Source: Pseudoduganella dura
GTDB taxonomy: Bacteria; Pseudomonadota; Gammaproteobacteria; Burkholderiales; Burkholderiaceae_D
Length of the DNA: 64,000 nucleotides
Assembly: GCF_009727155.1 (NCBI RefSeq)
Contig: NZ_WNWM01000002.1
Location: forward strand, 930,001-994,000
Direction: 5' to 3'
In this document: piece by piece, positions 8,630 through 17,987 of the stretch
Layout of the letters: each line of letters starts with the position of its first letter
Position numbering within the stretch: position 1 is the first letter of the stretch
Notes under the pieces: model-generated
Seen by the model: only the letters and a program-made list of their open reading frames with translations
Databases searched by the model: none
What the model was told of the DNA's origin: nothing
Position numbers and translations under genes: made by a program

Positions 8630-9131
8630 CTTGCTCCTCCGTTTCAAAGATCGCCATCAGCGGCTGTTCGTAGCGGGTCCTGATCGTGTCGATCCACCAT
8701 GCCTCGTCTTGCAGGTCGAACACGTGCAGCGCAAGTTCGTGCCGTTCGGGCAGGATTTCGATCCAGACCGTGCCGGGCGTCATGTTGATCAGGCAGGACA
8801 GCATCGCCAGCCCGTAGGGATCGCGCATCGTCAGCGGCACGCGGATGAATTGCGAATGCACGGTGCCGTAGTCCCTGAACAGGATGATGCGGCACACGGC
8901 AAAGCACGACCGGACGATTTCCGCCGACGCCATCGCCAGCAGCCGCGCGAACACGAACGGGCGGCGCAGGCGCGGGTAGCCCAGCGGCTGCAGCCGGCGC
9001 GTCAACAGAGGCACCGCGATGCCGAGCACCGCGCCGAACAGCAGGTTGGCCGGGTCGAGCGCCTGGTTGAGCAGAAGCCACACGGCGCACAGCGCCAGCG
9101 AGACGACGGGGAACGGCAGCCAGCGCATCAT
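8613..9131 (-). CDS. mnhE: Na+/H+ antiporter subunit E
   Basis: A 172-residue membrane protein. The N-terminal hydrophobic half (WLLLNQALDPANLLFGAVLG) and the conserved FIRVPLTMRDPYGLAMLSCL and NMTPGTVWIEI segments match MnhE/MrpE/PhaE. The start overlaps the mnhD stop as ATGA. It belongs to the cation/proton antiporter complex. Confidence 0.93.
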   Translation of the reverse strand: MMRWLPFPVVSLALCAVWLLLNQALDPANLLFGAVLGIAVPLLTRRLQPLGYPRLRRPFVFARLLAMASAEIVRSCFAVCRIILFRDYGTVHSQFIRVPLTMRDPYGLAMLSCLINMTPGTVWIEILPERHELALHVFDLQDEAWWIDTIRTRYEQPLMAIFETEEQDGNPA

Positions 9132-10789
9132 GGCGCCTCCGCGGGCGGCGACGCAGGTGGCAATGCGGGTGGCAATGCCGGCAGCACCGGGCCGGGCACC
9201 GGCGGCATGCCGAGCACCCGGTCGACATACAGGCCGGGCCGGTGGATGTCATGGCTGGCGCGCGCCAGGTAATCGAATACCGGCGCGGCCTGCACCGTGA
9301 GCAGCACGGAGACGAGCAGCAGGCCCGCTACCGGCGCCACCTCCGCCGCATGCAGGGCCGGCGGCGCGGCCATCTCCGTGGCCCAGAACGTGCGCACGCC
9401 GAAACGCATCAGCGACACGATGGCGACCAGGCCGGATGCGAACACCAGCGCCATCAGCGTCCAGCCGGTGGCGCCGATCGCGGGCAGGCCGGGGCCCGGG
9501 TTGATCAGCGCATGGAACATGCCGAACTTGGCGACGAAACCGGACAGCGGCGGCAGGCCGGCGATGGTCAGCGCGCAGGCCGCGAACGCCAGCGACAGGA
9601 AGGCCATCGCCGCGGGCACGCCCTTGCCCTTCGGCTCGGCGGGCATGTCTTCGACGGCGTAGGCCTCGGCCGTCAGCGCCAGGATCGCCGCGCCCGGCGT
9701 ACGGATGCGGTCGACCAGCTCGATCAGCAGCACGAACCCGGCGAGGGCGACGGTGGAGGCGATGAAGTAATACAGCCCGGCCGCCACCAGGGATGCCTGG
9801 CCGTAGCCGATCACGGCCAGCAGCGTGCCGGACGAGACGATCGCCGCGTAGCCGGCCAGGCGCCCCGCCGTGTCGGTGGCCAGCATGCCGGCCGCGCCGA
9901 ACACGATCGTGGCCATGCCGCCCCACAGCAGCGCGTCGTAGCCGTAGCGGGCCGCCTCGCCCGCGCCGTCGGAAAATACCAGCAGCCACAGCCGCAGGAT
10001 CACATAGGCGCCCACCTTGGTCATCAGCACCAGCATCACCGCCACCGGCGGCGAGGCGGCCGCGTACGTGGTGGGCAGCCAGAAGCCCAGCGGCCACATG
10101 GCGGCCTTGACGAGGAAGGCCAGCGCCAGCACGGCGATGCCGGTCTTGAGCAGGCCGAGGTCGGCCGCGCCCAGTGCCCCGACGCGGCCGGCCATGTCGG
10201 CCATGTTCAGCGTGCCGGTGGTGGCATAGACCAGCGCGGTACCGACCAGGAAGAACAGCGCGGCGACCAGGTTCACGGCGATGTACTGCAGGCTGGCACG
10301 CAGGCGTTCCACGTTATAGCCGTGCAGCACCAGGCCGTACGACGCGGCCAGCATGACCTCGAAGAACACGAACAGGTTGAACAGGTCGTGCGTCAGGAAC
10401 GCGCCGTTGATCCCCATCAGCAGGAACTGGAACAGCGGATGGAAATGCACGCCGATGCGGCTCCAGCGCGGCTGGGCGTAATGCAGCGCCGCCAGCGCCA
10501 GGATGGCTGTCAGCACCAGCATGCCGGCGGCCAGCCGGTCGGCCACCAGCGCGATGCCGAAGGGCGCGGCCCAGTTGGCGGCGAGGTAGACGCCGATGCC
10601 GTCCGGCCAGCTGCCGTCGGCCAGCGCCACCAGTGCCAGCGCATTGGCCAGCAGCGCCAGGACGGAGCCATACGCCAGCGCGAACTTCAGGCGGTGCCGG
10701 CCCTGCGTGAGCGGCGCCAGCGCCGCGCCGCACAGCAGCGGCAGCACGATCGGCACGACGACCAGGTGCTGGGTCCATGCCACGTTCAT
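9128..10789 (-). CDS. mnhD: Na+/H+ antiporter subunit D
   Basis: A 553-residue polytopic membrane protein of the NuoM/NuoN-like antiporter fold with about 14 predicted helices. Diagnostic segments include FNLFVFFEVMLAASYGLVLHG (the helix 5 acidic residue), LVKAAMWPLGFWLPTTYAAA and LTIAGLPPLSGFVAKFG. MnhD is one of the two large ion-translocating subunits. It starts with ATGA overlap to mnhC and ends with ATGA overlap to mnhE. The C-terminal tail is Pro/Ala-rich with repeated ALPPA/ASPPA units. Confidence 0.94.
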   Translation of the reverse strand: MNVAWTQHLVVVPIVLPLLCGAALAPLTQGRHRLKFALAYGSVLALLANALALVALADGSWPDGIGVYLAANWAAPFGIALVADRLAAGMLVLTAILALAALHYAQPRWSRIGVHFHPLFQFLLMGINGAFLTHDLFNLFVFFEVMLAASYGLVLHGYNVERLRASLQYIAVNLVAALFFLVGTALVYATTGTLNMADMAGRVGALGAADLGLLKTGIAVLALAFLVKAAMWPLGFWLPTTYAAASPPVAVMLVLMTKVGAYVILRLWLLVFSDGAGEAARYGYDALLWGGMATIVFGAAGMLATDTAGRLAGYAAIVSSGTLLAVIGYGQASLVAAGLYYFIASTVALAGFVLLIELVDRIRTPGAAILALTAEAYAVEDMPAEPKGKGVPAAMAFLSLAFAACALTIAGLPPLSGFVAKFGMFHALINPGPGLPAIGATGWTLMALVFASGLVAIVSLMRFGVRTFWATEMAAPPALHAAEVAPVAGLLLVSVLLTVQAAPVFDYLARASHDIHRPGLYVDRVLGMPPVPGPVLPALPPALPPASPPAEAP

Positions 10790-11130
10790 TCGCCGGGCTC
10801 CTCGCCGTCGACATGGTCGGTGCCGGCCAGGCCGCGCGCGCCGATCATCACCACCAGGTACAGCGCGGTGGTGGCGAAGCCGATGACGATCGCCGTCAGC
10901 ACCAGCGCCTGCGGCACCGGATCGGCCAGGGCCGCCGGATCGGGAACGGCGCCGGCCGGCGTGAGCGGCGGCCGGTCGACGGCCAGGCGCCCCATCGCGA
11001 AGATGAACAGGTTGACGGCGTACGACATCAGCATCAGACCGATCAGTACCTGGAAGGTGCGCGGCCGCAGGATCAGCCAGATGCCCGAGGCGAAGACGAT
11101 GCCGATGCCGAGCGCGAGAACGGTTTCCAT
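10786..11130 (-). CDS. mnhC: Na+/H+ antiporter subunit C
   Basis: A 114-residue NuoK-like protein with three membrane helices (METVLALGIGIVFASGIWLI, VLIGLMLMSYAVNLFIFAMG, PQALVLTAIVIGFATTALYL), matching MnhC/MrpC/PhaC. A long open frame extends far upstream but is antisense or out of frame to mnhA. The ATG at 11130 overlaps the mnhA stop codon as TAATG, and the stop overlaps mnhD as ATGA. Confidence 0.94.
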   Translation of the reverse strand: METVLALGIGIVFASGIWLILRPRTFQVLIGLMLMSYAVNLFIFAMGRLAVDRPPLTPAGAVPDPAALADPVPQALVLTAIVIGFATTALYLVVMIGARGLAGTDHVDGEEPGE

Positions 11131-14042
11131 TACTGGATCTCCTTGGGTGGCGGGATGGCGGCGGGGCTGACGGTGCGGCCCGCGCCGGGAGGCACGCGGC
11201 GGCTGCGCAGCGACTGGTGCGCCAGCGCCACCAGGATCAGCATCGTGGTGCCGACGACGACCAGGAACACGCCGAGGTCGAACGCAAAGGCCGACGGCAC
11301 GTGCAGCTCGCCCAGCAACGGCAACGCGACATGCGCGGTATGGCTGGTGAGGAACGGATAGCCGAACAGCCAGGCGCCCAGGCCCGTGCCGCAGGCGCAC
11401 AGCAGCCCCCAGCCGATCCAGCGGTGCGGCCGCAGGCGCAGGCGCGACTCGACCCAGTCGGTGCCGGCCACCATGTACTGCACGATCAGCGTGGTGGCGA
11501 AGATCAGGCCGGCGACGAAACCGCCGCCCGGCAGGTTGTGGCCGCGCATGAAGAAATACACGGCGATCACACCCATCACCGGCAGCAGAAAGCGCAGGTA
11601 CACGGCCTGGATCATCAGGTAGCCGTCGCGCGCCTGCTGCGCCGGCTTCTGGGCGATCGCCGGGTCCACGTCGCTGGCCTGCTGCATCGGGATGGCGATG
11701 CTCTCCGGCGCGGGCCGGAAGCGGCGCAGCAGCGCATACACGGTGAGCGCCACCGCCGACAGCACCGTGATCTCGCCCATCGTGTCGAAGCCGCGGAAGT
11801 CGACCAGCAGCACGTTGACGACGTTGGCGCCGCCGCCTTCGGAGAGCGCACGCAGCACGAAGAAATCGCGGATGCTGGGCACCGCCGGCCCGGTCAGCAC
11901 CGCGTAGCTCGCCGCCGCCATGGCCAGCCCGCCGGCCACCGCCACGGTGGCGTCGCGCGCCCGCCGCAGGTTGGTGTTGCGTGGCGGCTTGCCCGCCAGG
12001 TGCGCCGGCCTGCGGCGCGGCGGCAGCCAGCGCAGGCCCAGCAGGATCAGCACCGTGGTCACCGTCTCGACCATCAGCTGGGTCAGCGCCAGGTCGGGCG
12101 CCGACATCCACAGGAAGGTCACGCTGGTGGCCAGGCCGGTGGCGCCCACCAGCGCCAGCGCGGCCAGCCGGTGATACTTGGCTTGCCAGGCCGCGGCCAC
12201 CGCGCAGCCGGCGCCGATCAGCCAGAGCAGCGCCAGCAGCGGGTCGGGGCTGCCGGGGGTGAGCCGCGGCCAGCTCTCCAACGGCCGGGCAAGCAGCAGC
12301 GGCACCGCCACGAACGCCGCCATCAGCACCAGCAGCTGCGGTTGCAGGCGGCGCGTTCCCGCCAGGCGCACCAGCCGCGCGGCGCCCTGCGACAGCGCCA
12401 GCATCGTGCTTTCGTACATCTGCGCGCCCTTCACGCGGTGCAGCACCGGCACGCGGTCGCGCTCGGCAAGGCCGAACCGCTCGCGCAGCAGCAGGTAGAC
12501 CGCCACGCCGCCGCCCAGCGCCCCGAGGCTCATCATCAAGGGCAGGTTGACGCCGTGCCAGATGGCCAGGTCGTACTCGGGCACCGTGGGGCCGAGCACC
12601 GAGCGGGCCGCCACCGCCAGGATGTGCCCCACCACCCGCTCGGGCATGATGCCCACCGCGATGCAGAGCAGCACCAGCAGTTCGATCGGCGCGCGCATCC
12701 AGCGCGGCGGCTCGTGCGGCTGTTCCGGCAGGTCGCGCGCCAGCGGGCCGAAGAACACGCTGATGAAGCGCAGCGAGTACACCACGCTGAACAGGCCCAT
12801 CAGCACGGCGGCGTACGACATCCACCAGTTGTCGTTGCCGCCCACGATCATCGTTTCGGCGAAGAACATCTCCTTCGACAGGAAACCGTTCATCAGCGGC
12901 ACGCCGGCCATGGCGGCGCTGGCCACGACCGCCAGCGCCGCGGTGTGCGGCATGGCGCGCCGCAGGCCGCGCAGCCGGCGCATGTCGCGCGTGCCTGTTT
13001 CATGGTCGACGATGCCCACGGCCATGAACAGCGAAGCCTTGAACACCGCGTGGTTCATCGTGTGGAAGATGGCCGCCACCACCGACAGCGGCGTGCCGAT
13101 GCTGATCAGCACCGTGATCAGGCCGAGGTGGCTGATCGTGGAATACGCCAGCAGACCCTTCATGTCGTACTGGAAGATCGCGAACCACGAGCCCAGCAGC
13201 AGTGTGCAGACGCCCGCCGTGCCGAGCACCCAGCTCCATTCCGCGGTGCCGGCCAGGGCAGGCCACAGCCGGATCAGCAGGAACACGCCGGCCTTGACCA
13301 TCGTGGCCGAATGCAGGTAGCTCGACACCGGCGTCGGCGCCGCCATCGCGTGCGGCAGCCAGAAATGGAACGGGAACTGGGCGCTCTTGGTCAGCGCGCC
13401 GAGCGCCACCAGCACCAGGACCGGCAGGTACCAGTCGTGCCCGCGGATCAGGGCGCCGGCCCCCAGCACGGTCTGCAGCTCGTAGCTGCCGACGATGTGC
13501 CCGAGCAGCAGCACGCCGGCCAGCAGGCACAGTCCGCCCAGCGTGGTCACCGTGAACGCCATGCGGGCGCCGCGCCGCGCATCGTTGCGCTGCTGCCAGT
13601 AGCCGATCAGCAGGAAGGAAGTGACGCTGGTCAGTTCCCAGAACACGACCAGCTGGATGAGGTTGCCCGACAGGACAACGCCCAGCATCGCGCCCATGAA
13701 CGCCATCACATATGCGTAGAAGCGGTGCACCGGATCGCGCTTCGACATGTAATAGCGCGCGTAGAGCAGCACCAGCAGGCCGATGCCCAGTACCAGCACG
13801 GTGAACACCCACGCCAGGCCATCCATGCGCAGCAGGATGTCGACGCCGAACGCGGGCAGCCAGGCGAAGCGCATCTGCGGCACGCCGCCGGCGGCGATGG
13901 CACCGAACTGGCCGATGGCGAGCACCAGGGCTGCCAGCGTGGCGACGCCCGCCACGGCGGCGGGACGGGCGCGCGAACCGCCGGGCATGCAGGCCGCGAC
14001 GAGCGCCGCGGCAAAGGGCAACAGCAGCAGCAACAGCAGCAT
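11130..14042 (-). CDS. mnhA: Na+/H+ antiporter fused subunits A and B
   Basis: A 970-residue polytopic protein. Residues 1-500 are NuoL-like (VVFWELTSVTSFLLIGYW near 130, LVLVALGALTKSAQFPFHFWLP near 215, AMAGVPLMNGFLSKEMFF). Residues 500-780 are the MnhA-specific C-terminal extension. The last 150 residues are a MnhB/MbhE-like domain (MGVIAVYFFMRGHNLPGGGF, FGYPFLTSHTAHV, FDLGVFLVVVGTTMLILVAL). A and B are separate genes in Bacillus; the fused form is the group 2 (Pha/Sha-type) arrangement of proteobacteria. It is the main ion-translocating subunit. It lies 45 nt downstream of the tandem Usp gene, which is likely in the same operon. Confidence 0.94.
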   Translation of the reverse strand: MLLLLLLLPFAAALVAACMPGGSRARPAAVAGVATLAALVLAIGQFGAIAAGGVPQMRFAWLPAFGVDILLRMDGLAWVFTVLVLGIGLLVLLYARYYMSKRDPVHRFYAYVMAFMGAMLGVVLSGNLIQLVVFWELTSVTSFLLIGYWQQRNDARRGARMAFTVTTLGGLCLLAGVLLLGHIVGSYELQTVLGAGALIRGHDWYLPVLVLVALGALTKSAQFPFHFWLPHAMAAPTPVSSYLHSATMVKAGVFLLIRLWPALAGTAEWSWVLGTAGVCTLLLGSWFAIFQYDMKGLLAYSTISHLGLITVLISIGTPLSVVAAIFHTMNHAVFKASLFMAVGIVDHETGTRDMRRLRGLRRAMPHTAALAVVASAAMAGVPLMNGFLSKEMFFAETMIVGGNDNWWMSYAAVLMGLFSVVYSLRFISVFFGPLARDLPEQPHEPPRWMRAPIELLVLLCIAVGIMPERVVGHILAVAARSVLGPTVPEYDLAIWHGVNLPLMMSLGALGGGVAVYLLLRERFGLAERDRVPVLHRVKGAQMYESTMLALSQGAARLVRLAGTRRLQPQLLVLMAAFVAVPLLLARPLESWPRLTPGSPDPLLALLWLIGAGCAVAAAWQAKYHRLAALALVGATGLATSVTFLWMSAPDLALTQLMVETVTTVLILLGLRWLPPRRRPAHLAGKPPRNTNLRRARDATVAVAGGLAMAAASYAVLTGPAVPSIRDFFVLRALSEGGGANVVNVLLVDFRGFDTMGEITVLSAVALTVYALLRRFRPAPESIAIPMQQASDVDPAIAQKPAQQARDGYLMIQAVYLRFLLPVMGVIAVYFFMRGHNLPGGGFVAGLIFATTLIVQYMVAGTDWVESRLRLRPHRWIGWGLLCACGTGLGAWLFGYPFLTSHTAHVALPLLGELHVPSAFAFDLGVFLVVVGTTMLILVALAHQSLRSRRVPPGAGRTVSPAAIPPPKEIQ

Positions 14043-14087
14043 CGCCGTTACCCCCTGCCTGGGCGGCTGCCCGGTCGCGCCAGCCCG

Positions 14088-14969
14088 TCAGCCATCGTCG
14101 CTGCCTTCCGTCGCGCGCACCAGCAGCGTATCGCACGGCAGGTGCTGCAGCAGGTCTTCGCTCGTGCTGCCCATGAACACGCGGGCAACGGTGGATTGGG
14201 GATGGACGCCGAGCACCACGAGGCGGATGCCATCTTCGATGACATGGCGGGTGATGGATTCCGTCACGAGGCCGTGGCCGACCGCGATGTGGATGCGCTC
14301 GCGCACGCCGGCGGCCAGCGCGCAGCCGTCGAGGAAGCGTTCGCCTTGCGCCAGTGACGCCTGCGCCGCATCGGGCGGGGCATCGGCCGCGCTGTCCTCC
14401 AGCACGTGGTACAGCGTGATGCCGCGGCCGGGGAACAGGCGCAGGGCCGTGTCGAGCGCGCGGCGCGATGCGTCGGAAAAGTCGTTCGCCACCAGCACGC
14501 GCGCATAGCTGCCCCGCGTGCGCTGGCGCACGACCAGCAGCGGCTGCGCGAGATCCTGCACCAGGCGGCCGGCGGTGGAGCCGAGGATGACCTGCTCGAA
14601 CGGCACATCGGGGGATGCGCCGATGACGACGACCGCGTCGCCCAGCGTGGCGGCGGCGCCGAGAATACCGTCGGTAACGTCGCCCTCCACCACCTGCAGG
14701 GCCGGCGTCACGCTCGTGCCGGCGAATTCCTCGGCCAGTTCGGCGCGCGCGGCATGGTGGAACGCCTGCCCGGGACCGCTGCCGTCCAGCCAGGACGACA
14801 CGTCTTCCGGCGTGCTGGGCCCCTGCTGCACCACCAGCACGGTGAGATCGGCCCGCCATTCCGCCGCCAGCTGCCTGGCGCGGTCCAGCGGGCGGTCGCA
14901 GCGCGGCGACAGGTCTGTTGCAAGCAGCAGTCGCCGGGGCTGGAGGCTATCGGTAATGTCGTCGTTCAC
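14088..14969 (-). CDS. Tandem universal stress protein
   Basis: A 293-residue soluble protein with two UspA domains, about 10-145 and 155-290. Both start with a typical beta-strand (RRLLLATDLSPRCDRPLDRA, ARVLVANDFSDASRRALDTA). The phosphate-binding loop is present as ILGSTAGRLVQ in the first and VFMGSTSEDLLQHLPCDTLL in the second, though the usual preceding GxxG spacing is loose. The GTG at 14969 is preceded by GGAG seven nt upstream; a longer frame would begin at TTG 14999 with no such site. Directly upstream of mnhA on the same strand, it may modulate the antiporter under stress (inference). Confidence 0.85.
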   Translation of the reverse strand: MNDDITDSLQPRRLLLATDLSPRCDRPLDRARQLAAEWRADLTVLVVQQGPSTPEDVSSWLDGSGPGQAFHHAARAELAEEFAGTSVTPALQVVEGDVTDGILGAAATLGDAVVVIGASPDVPFEQVILGSTAGRLVQDLAQPLLVVRQRTRGSYARVLVANDFSDASRRALDTALRLFPGRGITLYHVLEDSAADAPPDAAQASLAQGERFLDGCALAAGVRERIHIAVGHGLVTESITRHVIEDGIRLVVLGVHPQSTVARVFMGSTSEDLLQHLPCDTLLVRATEGSDDG

Positions 14970-15362
14970 GCAAAATCTCCGTGGCTCAACCGGTGTCAAT
15001 TGCCATTACTGTAGCGGTTCCCGGCCGATGATGACCACGCGTTAGGCCGGCTTCGCCAGCTCCGGCCCTGGCCGCGCAGGATGACGGGGTACCCGTGCCG
15101 GAGGAACCGGTACCGGTTGCCTCCGCGGCGGCCGTGACAATTCGCGCATTTTCGGGGGTTGCATTTTGATAAGCTCCGAAATCCCTGCCGGCGGCCGCAT
15201 GCCGGGGTTGCCACGCTTGCCACTTTGTCCAGCACGGAGCTCTTGTGCCGAGGACCGGTATCGAGGTGGACCGGCGGGGCGTTGTGATCTAAGCTGTTCC
15301 GGTCTATTCCGGCGCCGCTCGATCGGCACCTTTTACTGGAATAACTCTCTCGGAGGAACATC
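14970..15362. other. Intergenic region, no supported gene
   Basis: The region lies between the divergent Usp and VOC genes. A 127-codon minus-strand frame crosses it, but its Arg/Ser/Gly-rich product has no recognisable family, the frame enters the VOC gene, and there is no ribosome-binding site. The end nearest the VOC gene holds that gene's probable promoter and its AGGA Shine-Dalgarno at 15355. Nothing else is recognised. Confidence 0.6.
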
Positions 15363-15842
15363 ATGATCGCAAAGAACACGATTTGTCTCTGGTTCGACGG
15401 TACCGCATTGGAAGCCGCGCAGTTCTACGCAGCCACGTTCCCGGACAGCGCGGTCGGCGCCGTGCACCGCGCGCCGGGCGACTATCCCGCAGGCAAGCAG
15501 GGCGACGTGCTGACCGTCGACTTCACCGTGATCGGCATTCCCTGCCTTGGCCTGAACGGCGGCCCGGCGTTCCGGCACAGCGAGGCATTCTCGTTCCAGG
15601 TCGCCACCGCCGACCAGCAGGAAACCGACCGCCTGTGGCATGCGATCGTCGGCAACGGCGGCCAGGAAAGCGAGTGCGGCTGGTGCAAGGACAAATGGGG
15701 CCTGTCGTGGCAGATCACGCCGCGCGTGCTGACCGAGGCCTTCACGGGCTCCGACCAGGCGGCGGCGAAGCGTGCCTTCGACGCGATGATGACGATGCGG
15801 AAGATCGACGTCGCGGCGATCGAGGCCGCGGTGCGTGGCTGA
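15363..15842 (+). CDS. VOC family protein (PhnB-like glyoxalase fold)
   Basis: A 159-residue protein of the PhnB / 3-demethylubiquinone-9 methyltransferase-like branch of the vicinal oxygen chelate superfamily. Typical features are the start ICLWFDGTALEAAQFYAATF, FTVIGIPCLGLNGGPAFRHSEAFSFQV in the middle, and ESECGWCKDKWGLSWQITPRVL near residue 100, followed by the AFDAMMTMRKIDVAAIEAA tail. The SD cggAGGAac precedes the ATG. Members with this layout usually have no defined substrate; despite common annotation they are not methyltransferases. Confidence 0.85.
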   Translation: MIAKNTICLWFDGTALEAAQFYAATFPDSAVGAVHRAPGDYPAGKQGDVLTVDFTVIGIPCLGLNGGPAFRHSEAFSFQVATADQQETDRLWHAIVGNGGQESECGWCKDKWGLSWQITPRVLTEAFTGSDQAAAKRAFDAMMTMRKIDVAAIEAAVRG

Positions 15843-15892
15843 CCGCCTTCGGGCAATCGACGACAACGAAACCGCAATAACGGACATCGTGC

Positions 15893-16135
15893 ATGGTTGA
15901 ACTGATCATCGAAGCGGGTGCCTGGATCGGCCGGGTACTGTTTCATCTCCTGGCCGAACTCGTCCTCCAGGTCATCTTCTACTGGCCTGGCTGGTTTTTC
16001 CTCCGGCTGGTAACCTTCGGGCGATACCCGCCGCGCAGGCCGATCGGACACGATTTCATGTGGGTGGCGGCAGTCGGCGTGATCGTCCTGGCGGTGGTGG
16101 CAGCCCTTTGCTTTCACCTTGCAAGTTTCCGCTAG
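15893..16135 (+). CDS. Small two-helix membrane protein, hypothetical
   Basis: An 80-residue protein with hydrophobic segments around LFHLLAELVLQVIFYWPGWFF and MWVAAVGVIVLAVVAALCFHL, separated by a basic loop (TFGRYPPRRPIGHDF). The WPGWxxLRxxTFGRYP loop resembles small uncharacterised inner-membrane proteins of proteobacteria. It follows the VOC gene by 50 nt on the same strand and may be cotranscribed. The ribosome-binding site is weak; function is unknown. Confidence 0.6.
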   Translation: MVELIIEAGAWIGRVLFHLLAELVLQVIFYWPGWFFLRLVTFGRYPPRRPIGHDFMWVAAVGVIVLAVVAALCFHLASFR

Positions 16136-16191
16136 GCGTGGCGCCTGCACGGGCCGTGGGGCCGCGGGCGCCTGCCCCGCGTTCCCGCCCT

Positions 16192-16650
16192 TCATCGCCG
16201 TCGGGTAAGGCGGCCGGGAATCGTCTCGTGGCCCCACTCCGGCCAGTGCCTGGCGGTCTGCCGGGCTTTCCGCAGCCACGCGAAAGCGGCATCGATCAGC
16301 GCAAGCTGGGCCTCGGCCTCCCGGATCGATGCCGCCTCGGCGCGCCCGCGGATGTAATCGGCCAGCCCCTGCGCCACCGTATCGGCCTGCAGCTTGAGGA
16401 TATCGACATCGACGACGGTTTCGACAAAGCCGAAACAGCACGGCCCGCCAAGGAACTCGGCATCGTTGAAGTTGCTTTGATACGCCGCCTCGATCAGCAG
16501 GGTGTCGATATCGCCGGGCCCCCTGCCCATATCGACATCGATGCCGGCGAGCCGGCCAAGCGCCGCGATGCCGCTGCACATCTGCTGTTCGGCGTCGCCC
16601 CAGCCGCGCAGCCGGAGGTTTCTTGCGATTTGCAGGTAGAACTTGTCCAT
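16192..16650 (-). CDS. Conserved hypothetical protein
   Basis: A 152-residue soluble protein, mixed alpha/beta and without signal peptide or membrane segment. It has a strong Shine-Dalgarno (GGGGAAGG) 5-6 nt before the ATG. The stretch MCSGIAALGRLAGIDVDMGRG and a helical C-terminal third rich in Ala/Glu/Arg suggest a real globular protein, but no family is recognised. Codon use is like its neighbours. Confidence 0.55.
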   Translation of the reverse strand: MDKFYLQIARNLRLRGWGDAEQQMCSGIAALGRLAGIDVDMGRGPGDIDTLLIEAAYQSNFNDAEFLGGPCCFGFVETVVDVDILKLQADTVAQGLADYIRGRAEAASIREAEAQLALIDAAFAWLRKARQTARHWPEWGHETIPGRLTRRR

Positions 16651-16752
16651 GGATGCCTTCCCCCGATGTACTAGTAAGCTCCCACAGGGTAAGACAGTGA
16701 GCGGTTCGATCCGTTCCTCGCCGGCTCATGACAGTCCGCAATGCAGCGCGGT

Positions 16753-17832
16753 TTATTCCACCGCCACGTCCCACAGCTTCGCCATCCGGGACGATCCCTG
16801 CGGGCCGTCCACGGTCAGCACGACGAGGAACTTGCCGGCCTCCCTGTACCGGTGCACCGGATGCTGCTCGGTCGACGTGGTGCCGTCGCCAAAGTCCCAG
16901 AGCCACCGGGTGACCGGCCCCACGCTCTCGTCCCGGAAGGTCACGCTGCGCCGCGCCATGTCCGTGACGATGAACGACCACTGCGCCTCGAACGGCTTCC
17001 GGTACTTCGCTTCCAGCGGCATCAGCGTGAAGACGGTGCCCAGGCTGGCGTTGCCGTACATCCTGCGATGCGCCGACAGGTTCCAGAAGCCCTTCTTCGA
17101 CGCTTCGTCCGGGCCGTCGTAGTCGATGACCGCCCAGGTCAGGCCGACCTTGCTGTTGTCGGACAGCTGCGATGCCACCGCGCGGGCGGGATCGGCGCCG
17201 GCGTAGTCGAACGGCGTGATCCAGAATTCGGCCGTCAGCTTGCCGGGCTGGCCCGGCTTCGCGTCGTACGAATAAGCGATGTTCGAGTACGGCAGCTTCT
17301 TCAGCCATGCCTGCGGGCCCCACAGCAGCGCCCAGTCCTTGCCGGCCGCCGGCGTGAAGATGTGGTAGTTTTGCGCATGCACGCCGTGATAGGCGAAGTA
17401 GCGCTGCGCCCATGGCAGCGACTGGTCCGGGTGCAATGTGTCGATCAGCGGCCCGCCCGAGAGATCGCCGTCGACGACGATCTCGAAGGTATCGTTGTGC
17501 AGGCCGGGATCGGCGTAGTCCCAGTGGTCGTCCCAGGCTTCGTAGAGAAAATACAGCCGGTTCAGGCCTGCCACCCACGCCACGCGCACCTTCACGTCGA
17601 GGCTTTTCGGGTCGATCCTGCGCCCCTTCCCGGAGTCGTCCCGCAACTGGTCGGTGCCAACCACGTACGCGTCCGGGAAATCGCGCCAGTCGTCGGCCTT
17701 GCCGTCGATGACGGGGATCTTATTGGCGGGGAACTGGAAGACCTTGTAGCCCCGGTCGTCCTGGGCCCCGGCACTGGCGCAGGCGATGGCGGCGAGCACC
17801 GCGGGCGCGAATTGTCTGATGGTGATCGGCAT
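16753..17832 (-). CDS. Secreted protein with CBM9-like and PKD domains
   Basis: A 359-residue exported protein. The start at 17832 (MPITIRQFAPAVLAAIACASAGAQ) gives a clean signal peptide; an upstream in-frame ATG at 17859 would bury it. Residues about 30-240 resemble a carbohydrate-binding family 9 / DOMON-like beta-sandwich (IPVIDGKADDWRDFPDAYVV, VRVAWVAGLNRLYFLYEAWDDHWD, NDTFEIVVDGDLSGG). The last 90 residues are a PKD domain (VTRWLWDFGDGTTSTEQHPVHRY). No catalytic domain is visible, so it probably binds polysaccharide at the cell surface or in the periplasm. It sits just before the polysaccharide-degradation locus, though on the opposite strand to the GH28 genes. Confidence 0.7.
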   Translation of the reverse strand: MPITIRQFAPAVLAAIACASAGAQDDRGYKVFQFPANKIPVIDGKADDWRDFPDAYVVGTDQLRDDSGKGRRIDPKSLDVKVRVAWVAGLNRLYFLYEAWDDHWDYADPGLHNDTFEIVVDGDLSGGPLIDTLHPDQSLPWAQRYFAYHGVHAQNYHIFTPAAGKDWALLWGPQAWLKKLPYSNIAYSYDAKPGQPGKLTAEFWITPFDYAGADPARAVASQLSDNSKVGLTWAVIDYDGPDEASKKGFWNLSAHRRMYGNASLGTVFTLMPLEAKYRKPFEAQWSFIVTDMARRSVTFRDESVGPVTRWLWDFGDGTTSTEQHPVHRYREAGKFLVVLTVDGPQGSSRMAKLWDVAVE

Positions 17833-17987
17833 GTGGGCAGTGGCAAGGATAGCCGGCAAGGACCGGCATGAGCTGCATGCACTCTACCAGTTCGCCGCAC
17901 CGGCAACGGCGCCGGGCCGATCAAGAAATTGAGAATCGCAAGGACGCCGGCACATTACAATGACCAGGTTGCTCTCGACCGGCCACC

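Noticed and set aside
11217..14357. A 1046-codon plus-strand frame opposite mnhA
   Set aside because: It is antisense to an unambiguous membrane subunit. The product is His/Gln/Arg-rich without domains, which is typical of GC-rich shadow frames. The same holds for the long frames at 9242-11170, 10786-12825 (apart from the mnhC part) and 36522-39350.
14996..15379. A 127-codon minus-strand hypothetical gene
   Set aside because: No ribosome-binding site, no recognisable family, overlap with the start of the VOC gene, and low-complexity Arg/Ser composition.
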